DNA from: Paeniglutamicibacter gangotriensis Lz1y
GTDB lineage: Bacteria; Actinomycetota; Actinomycetes; Actinomycetales; Micrococcaceae
Assembly: GCF_000348945.1 (NCBI RefSeq)
Contig: NZ_AOCK01000004.1
Location: forward strand, 1-64,000
Length of the DNA: 64,000 nt
Direction of reading: 5' to 3'
This document shows, piece after piece, positions 59,903-64,000 of the stretch. The translations under genes were made by a program, and so were the position numbers. How positions within the stretch are numbered: position 1 is the stretch's first letter; each line of letters opens with the position of its first letter. The notes below the pieces were generated by a model, which was not told where the DNA came from, did not search any database, and saw only the letters and a list, made by a program, of their open reading frames with translations.

Positions 59903-60529
59903 ATGAGCATCACCAAGAAACCCGCCGTACCCAAAACGGCAACAACATCCTGGCGCATCGTCGACATCGTCATTGCGGCAGTCATCGCCGTGTCCTCGGG
60001 CGTCATCTTCTGGGCCTGGAACAGCGCCCACCACCTGTTTGACATCATGTTCCTGGCTTTCCCGCCATCTTCGGCGCTGCTGGCAGGGATGTGGCTGTTC
60101 CCCGCGGTGCTCGGCGCCCTGATTATCCGCAAACCGGGTGCAGCACTTTTCTGTGAGCTGGTCGCCGCCATGGTCTCCTCGCTCATGGGCTCGGAGTTCG
60201 GGTTGACGGTCCTGGCCTCCGGGCTCATCCAGGGACTTGGCGCCGAACTGGTCTTCGCCGCCTTCGCCTACCGCAAGTTCAACTTGCCGGTGGCACTGCT
60301 GGCCGGCGCCGGCGCCGGCCTCTTCGGTGGTATCAACGACGCCTACATCTTCCGTTGGTACCACGCCTACACCCCGGGCATGCTGCTTGCTTACGTTGTT
60401 TTCATGACCATCTCGGGCCTCGTCATTGCCGGGCTGCTGTCCTTTCTGGGGACCCGGGCACTGGCCAAGACTGGGGCCTTGGGCGCACTGGCCAGCCGCA
60501 GGGCAGCAACCGAACCCATCCTCAGATGA
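59903..60529 (+). CDS. ykoE: ECF transporter S component YkoE (thiamin/HMP uptake)
   Basis: A 208-residue membrane protein with about six segments. It matches YkoE by its IVDIVIAAVIAVSSGVIFWAWN start (about 21-42, described by ends), ELVAAMVSSLMGSEFG and NDAYIFRWYHAYTPGM. It binds the thiamin-related substrate for the ATPase/transmembrane part encoded next. AAGGAGG precedes the ATG at 59903. The TPP riboswitch upstream confirms the vitamin role. Confidence 0.95.
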   Translation: MSITKKPAVPKTATTSWRIVDIVIAAVIAVSSGVIFWAWNSAHHLFDIMFLAFPPSSALLAGMWLFPAVLGALIIRKPGAALFCELVAAMVSSLMGSEFGLTVLASGLIQGLGAELVFAAFAYRKFNLPVALLAGAGAGLFGGINDAYIFRWYHAYTPGMLLAYVVFMTISGLVIAGLLSFLGTRALAKTGALGALASRRAATEPILR

Positions 60530-62919
60530 TGGGCACAGGTAGCACCATGCCTGCGACCACCCAGGAACTAGGTGCGGTGTCCGGTGTCCCGGAAACACCG
60601 CACCGTCATGCCCAGGCCGTGGCCGTTAGCGCCAAGAACTGGGGGTGGCGGCACGCGGACCGCACCGACCCGGCATTGTGGGGACTGGACCTGGAGATCC
60701 GGGCCGGGGAGCGAGTGCTGCTGGCCGGGCCATCAGGCGCCGGGAAATCCACGCTGCTCTACGCGCTGGCCGGCGTTCTGGAAGAAGACGACGACACCTA
60801 TTCGACGGGCGAGCTGCTGCTTGATTCCATCCCCGCATCCCGGGGCCGGGGCATGGTCGGACTCATGCAGCAAGACCCCGAAACCCAGGTCGTCCAGGCC
60901 AGGGTCGGCGACGATGTGGCCTTCGGGGCCGAAAACCTCTCGGTGCCCCCGGAACAGATCGCCGCACGCGTCATCGCGGCACTCGACGCCGTGGGTCTTC
61001 ACATCCCGCTGGAACATCCAACCTCGGCACTCTCCGGCGGACAGAAACAACGCCTGGCGTTGGCCGGGATCCTGGCCATGGGCCCGGGACTGGTGCTGTT
61101 GGACGAACCCACCGCGAACCTCGATCCCGCCGGGGTGCTGGAAGTCCGCGACGCGGTGCTTGCCGCACTCGATGCCACGGGGGCGACCCTGTTGATCGTC
61201 GAACACCGGCTCGACGCCTGGGCCGAGCACGTGGACCGGGTCATCGTGCTGGAACCGGGCGGGGGAATTAGCTGCGAGGGAACCCCCGAGGAGCTCTTTG
61301 CTCCCGGACCGGTCCGCGAGCGGCTCATAGCCTCCGGTGTCTGGGTCCCTGGATACACCCCGGACCTCGGACCCCTTGCCTCGGCACCGGGCCCAGGGGC
61401 CACATTGTTGGAAGCGGACGGACTCTCCGTGGCCCGCACACGTGGTGGCGCCGCGGTGGCAACCGGCCTGGATCTGCGTATCGCCGCCGGCGAGGCCTGG
61501 TGCGTGCGCGGGGCCAACGGCTCAGGAAAATCCACGCTTGCCCTGACCCTGGGTGGGCTGCTGCCCCCGGTCGCCGGCACGGTGGCCGCGACGGGCGACC
61601 TGGCCTCCGGGTCTGAGAAACGTCCCTACCGCTGGCGTGCCGCCGAGCTGGTGGGACGCATCGGATCGGTATTCCAGGAACCCGAGCACCAATTCGTCAC
61701 CAACACGGTCGCCGAGGAGCTCGCCTATGGGCCGAGGCACGCACTCGCCCCCGGCACCCGGGATCCGCTGTTCACCGAAGAACAGATCGACGCACGGGTT
61801 GCGATGCTGATGTCTCGGCTACGGTTGGGGCATTTGGCCGATGCCAATCCCTTCACCCTCTCGGGCGGGGAAAAGCGGCGGCTCTCGGTGGCGACGGTGC
61901 TGGCCGCCGAGCCACAGATACTGATCCTGGACGAACCCACCTTTGGCCAAGATGCCAACACCTGGCGGGAGCTGGCACTGCTGCTGCGCGAGGAACTGGC
62001 AGCTGGCACGGCGATCATCGCCGTAACCCACGACACCGACTTCGCCCGTGCTCTGGGGGCTGAGGAATTTGTGATGGAAACCCCGCCGGCGCATTCCGGA
62101 GCGCAGCCGCACAGAAACAGCCCCGGATTGTTGGAGGCCGATGTTCGTGGCGGGGCGAGTTTTCTGGGGCAGGTGAACCCGTTGGCCAAGCTCGCGGCCG
62201 TGGCGCTGGCCACGATCCCGTTGGTGGCCTCGATGGATTGGGTCAGCAGCACCCTGGTGGTACTGGTGACCCTGCTGGCGTTGCCCCTAGCAGGACTCAC
62301 GATCCCGCGCTTTATGGCCCGGGCCTGGCCGTTGCTGTTGGCAGCACTCTTTGGCGCCTGGGGCACCGCATTGGTTGGCATCGACTCCGGGGCGGTGCTG
62401 TTGGATCTGGGAATCTTCACTATCACCCAGGGCTCCGTTGCAGCGGGCGCGGCCACCGGGATGAGAGCCTTCGCTGTGGCAATCCCCGCGGTGCTGGTGC
62501 TGTTCACCACCGATCCCACCGATCTGGCCAACGCGCTGGCCCAGAAGGCGCGTCTTCCGCACCGCTTTGTGCTCGGAGCGCTGGCCGGCATGCGGCTCTT
62601 GGGCCTGCTGATCGAGGAATGGGCCACCTTGGGGATGGCACGCCGAGCTCGGGGCGTGGGCAGTCACGGAAGTGCCGCGGCACGGCTGCGCGCGAACCTG
62701 GGGCAGATCTTGGGCTTGCTGGTTCAGGCGATCCGCCGTGCCTCCCGGCTCGCGGTGACCATGGAAGCCAAAGGATTCGGGACCACGGAAAGGACCTGGT
62801 TGCGGGCCTCGGTCTATGGCCGACGGGATCTTGTTGTGGTTGGTGCGGGGCTGCTCTTGGGCACCGCCGCCACGTGGGCGGCAGTTGCCCTGGGCACTTG
62901 GAACCTGGTCTGGGGATAG
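60526..62919 (+). CDS. Fused ECF transporter: two ATPase domains plus EcfT (YkoD-YkoC)
   Basis: About 797 residues. ATPase 1 (about 25-270) has Walker A GPSGAGKST, signature LSGGQKQR and Walker B LVLLDEPTANLD. ATPase 2 (about 290-510) has GANGSGKST, LSGGEKRR and ILILDEPTFGQD. The EcfT part (about 540-797) is a membrane protein with the coupling helices MARRARGVGSHGS and MEAKGFGTTERT (both Ala-Arg-Gly-type motifs). In Bacillus, YkoD and YkoC are separate; here they are fused. The ATG overlaps the ykoE stop (ATGA). Confidence 0.94.
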   Translation: MMGTGSTMPATTQELGAVSGVPETPHRHAQAVAVSAKNWGWRHADRTDPALWGLDLEIRAGERVLLAGPSGAGKSTLLYALAGVLEEDDDTYSTGELLLDSIPASRGRGMVGLMQQDPETQVVQARVGDDVAFGAENLSVPPEQIAARVIAALDAVGLHIPLEHPTSALSGGQKQRLALAGILAMGPGLVLLDEPTANLDPAGVLEVRDAVLAALDATGATLLIVEHRLDAWAEHVDRVIVLEPGGGISCEGTPEELFAPGPVRERLIASGVWVPGYTPDLGPLASAPGPGATLLEADGLSVARTRGGAAVATGLDLRIAAGEAWCVRGANGSGKSTLALTLGGLLPPVAGTVAATGDLASGSEKRPYRWRAAELVGRIGSVFQEPEHQFVTNTVAEELAYGPRHALAPGTRDPLFTEEQIDARVAMLMSRLRLGHLADANPFTLSGGEKRRLSVATVLAAEPQILILDEPTFGQDANTWRELALLLREELAAGTAIIAVTHDTDFARALGAEEFVMETPPAHSGAQPHRNSPGLLEADVRGGASFLGQVNPLAKLAAVALATIPLVASMDWVSSTLVVLVTLLALPLAGLTIPRFMARAWPLLLAALFGAWGTALVGIDSGAVLLDLGIFTITQGSVAAGAATGMRAFAVAIPAVLVLFTTDPTDLANALAQKARLPHRFVLGALAGMRLLGLLIEEWATLGMARRARGVGSHGSAAARLRANLGQILGLLVQAIRRASRLAVTMEAKGFGTTERTWLRASVYGRRDLVVVGAGLLLGTAATWAAVALGTWNLVWG

Positions 62920-62927
62920 CGGACAGG

Positions 62928-62971
62928 CGGAGAACATCTCGCAGCATCAAGAAGCTGTGAAATGTTCTCCG
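62928..62971. terminator. Terminator between ykoDC and the M23 gene
   Basis: CGGAGAACAT (62928-62937) pairs with ATGTTCTCCG (62962-62971), with inner CAGC/GCTG. It overlaps the 3' end of the M23 gene and can serve both strands. Confidence 0.6.
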
Positions 62972-63801
62972 TTGCCCGGCAGTCCGTCGCGCACGGTCTG
63001 CTCCGCACCGATCGATATGTCGGCAAAGGCCATCGGGATTCCCTGCGCGGTCCAGAGGGAGGGGCCATCCATCAATTGGGCGTGCACATGCGGTTCGGAA
63101 CTGTTGCCGGTGTTCCCGCAGGCGGCAAGGACCTCTCCGGCTTCCACGGTGTCCCCGCGACGCACTAACGCGGAGCCTTGTTTCAGGTGGGCGAGCAGTG
63201 CATAGTGTCCTTGCTCGGTGCGGACGATGATGTGGTTTCCCACCACGAAGCGCGGCCCGCACAGTTCGCGCAGGGCACCCTCGGCCATCAGGTACACCAG
63301 GGCCCATTTGTTGGACCGTGCCCGGTGATCACGCTGAGAATCCGAGGCCTTCACCACGGTCCCTGCCACCATGGAACGCAACGGCTGCCCGAAGGCCGGG
63401 TAATCCGAGCAGCGCCGCATCGCTGGGCCACCGCCAAAGGCCGGCCGCGGGATCTCAATCGGTTCGTGGACCAGATCGATGGCGTGCGCTTGGCCGTAGA
63501 CGCGCACCCCGTGGCTGGGGACCTTGTCCACCGGGCTGTTCATGCCCAGCCAACGCCCTGCCACCGGAGAAACGACAATGATTGGTTCCGGCGGAGGGCC
63601 CAGCAACCGTGCGCCGAAAAGCGCCAGCAGGTATCCGGCGACCATGCCTGCCAGCCCCGCCGGCGGGAGGCGGCCCACTGCCCAGGCCAGTTGGCCGTCG
63701 GATAGGAGCCGACCCAGCACAGTGCCGGCAAAGATCGCGATGATGGACACAGCAAAGAGCGGTACGCGCAGCCGGTACAGCGCCAAGATGATCGCCCTCA
63801 T
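62947..63801 (-). CDS. Membrane-anchored M23 family metallopeptidase
   Basis: About 284 residues. Two N-terminal membrane segments (about 10-30 and 38-62) are followed by a LytM/M23 domain. Metal-site landmarks are YGQAHAIDLVHEP (about 104-116) and SSEPHVHAQLMDG (about 245-257, giving H-x-H). HYALLAHLKQGSALVRRGDTV is the usual core. The first motif is H-x-x-x-D, as in the family, so activity is plausible. The ATG at 63801 overlaps the stop of the upstream regulator gene by four bases, which marks an operon. Confidence 0.9.
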   Translation of the reverse strand: MRAIILALYRLRVPLFAVSIIAIFAGTVLGRLLSDGQLAWAVGRLPPAGLAGMVAGYLLALFGARLLGPPPEPIIVVSPVAGRWLGMNSPVDKVPSHGVRVYGQAHAIDLVHEPIEIPRPAFGGGPAMRRCSDYPAFGQPLRSMVAGTVVKASDSQRDHRARSNKWALVYLMAEGALRELCGPRFVVGNHIIVRTEQGHYALLAHLKQGSALVRRGDTVEAGEVLAACGNTGNSSEPHVHAQLMDGPSLWTAQGIPMAFADISIGAEQTVRDGLPGNGEHFTAS

Positions 63802-64000
63802 GTTTCGACCGCCGTCAGGCAGACCAGCAGCGGAACGATGCGCGCGGCGGGGACTTCGTAGCTGCCGCGCGCCCCCTGCTTGAGCCAACCACCGGACAGC
63901 AGCTGGCGCAGGTGGTGGTGCAACTGGCCGGTGGTGCCCAAGGTTTCCAGGGCGGCGAGTTCGGCGGTGCTGTGGGTTCCGCACAGCACGTGGCGGAGCA
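63798..64000 (-). CDS. Helix-turn-helix regulator, C-terminal part (runs off the window)
   Basis: Only the last 66 or so codons are in the window; the start lies beyond 64000. The visible ELAALETLGTTGQLHHHLRQLLSGGWL is an ArsR-type recognition helix and following strand, then a wing with GARGSYEVPAARIVPLL. It is coupled to the M23 peptidase gene by ATGA and may regulate it. Confidence 0.75.
   Translation of the reverse strand, partial: LRHVLCGTHSTAELAALETLGTTGQLHHHLRQLLSGGWLKQGARGSYEVPAARIVPLLVCLTAVET

Noticed and set aside
1-64000. CRISPR arrays, insertion sequences, prophage genes or a replication origin
   Set aside because: No regular direct-repeat array, transposase, integrase, phage structural gene or DnaA-box cluster was seen.

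Overview
The window is high-GC DNA of actinobacterial type, most probably from a Micrococcaceae member (Arthrobacter, Paeniglutamicibacter or a relative). The reasons are the codon use, AGGAGG-type ribosome sites with many GTG/TTG starts, a PucR-controlled mmsA/aminotransferase locus, a CopC / PCuAC / DyP / CopD-CtaG copper locus, an rpmB-rpmG-rpsN operon of zinc-free paralogues, and an Mrp antiporter whose A subunit carries a B-like tail. The genus is an inference; no 16S or other diagnostic marker is present.

Layout. 1-5.8 kb is accessory-looking: a small membrane protein, a possible ADP-ribosyltransferase-fold protein, a GNAT, a VOC protein divergent from a TetR regulator with a perfect palindrome between them, a frameshifted lipoprotein, and a family of short inverted-repeat elements in the gaps. 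5.8-12.5 kb holds mmsA plus a class III aminotransferase opposite a PucR regulator, and an acyl-CoA dehydrogenase. 12.6-19.1 kb holds a cysteine-rich ArsR-like regulator opposite a DoxX gene, a cupin, a DHA2 drug exporter, an lrp-aminotransferase operon and a MarR gene. 19.5-23.7 kb has rpmB-rpmG-rpsN, small membrane proteins, a DUF1992 protein, an SDR and hup. 23.8-30.1 kb is the copper locus (membrane protein, copC, PCuAC chaperone, Tat-exported DyP peroxidase, frameshifted CopD-CtaG, lipoprotein), followed by a thioredoxin-NHL protein.

32.4-42.4 kb has a marR-MFS operon with a palindromic operator, a membrane-anchored protein, a HerA-like ATPase, a polar amino acid ABC transporter, and a RES/antitoxin pair bracketed by two copies of the 3' end of an auxin-efflux-carrier gene, then tRNA-Gly(CCC). 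42.5-52.7 kb is mostly housekeeping: a KhtTU-like antiporter pair, SseB, class I fumarase, mntH with two MntR-type boxes, an M15 peptidase, dcd, and malate dehydrogenase with a GNAT and an MFS protein. 52.9-59.3 kb is the mnhA-C-D-E-F-G operon. 59.7-63 kb is a TPP riboswitch driving ykoE and a fused ykoD-ykoC gene. The window ends in an M23 peptidase and a truncated helix-turn-helix gene.

Three genes (lipoprotein near 4.64 kb, CopD-CtaG near 28.89 kb, RES toxin near 40.22 kb) each carry one apparent single-base indel. They may be real decay or sequencing error; read-level checks would decide. I saw no CRISPR array, prophage or intact insertion sequence.
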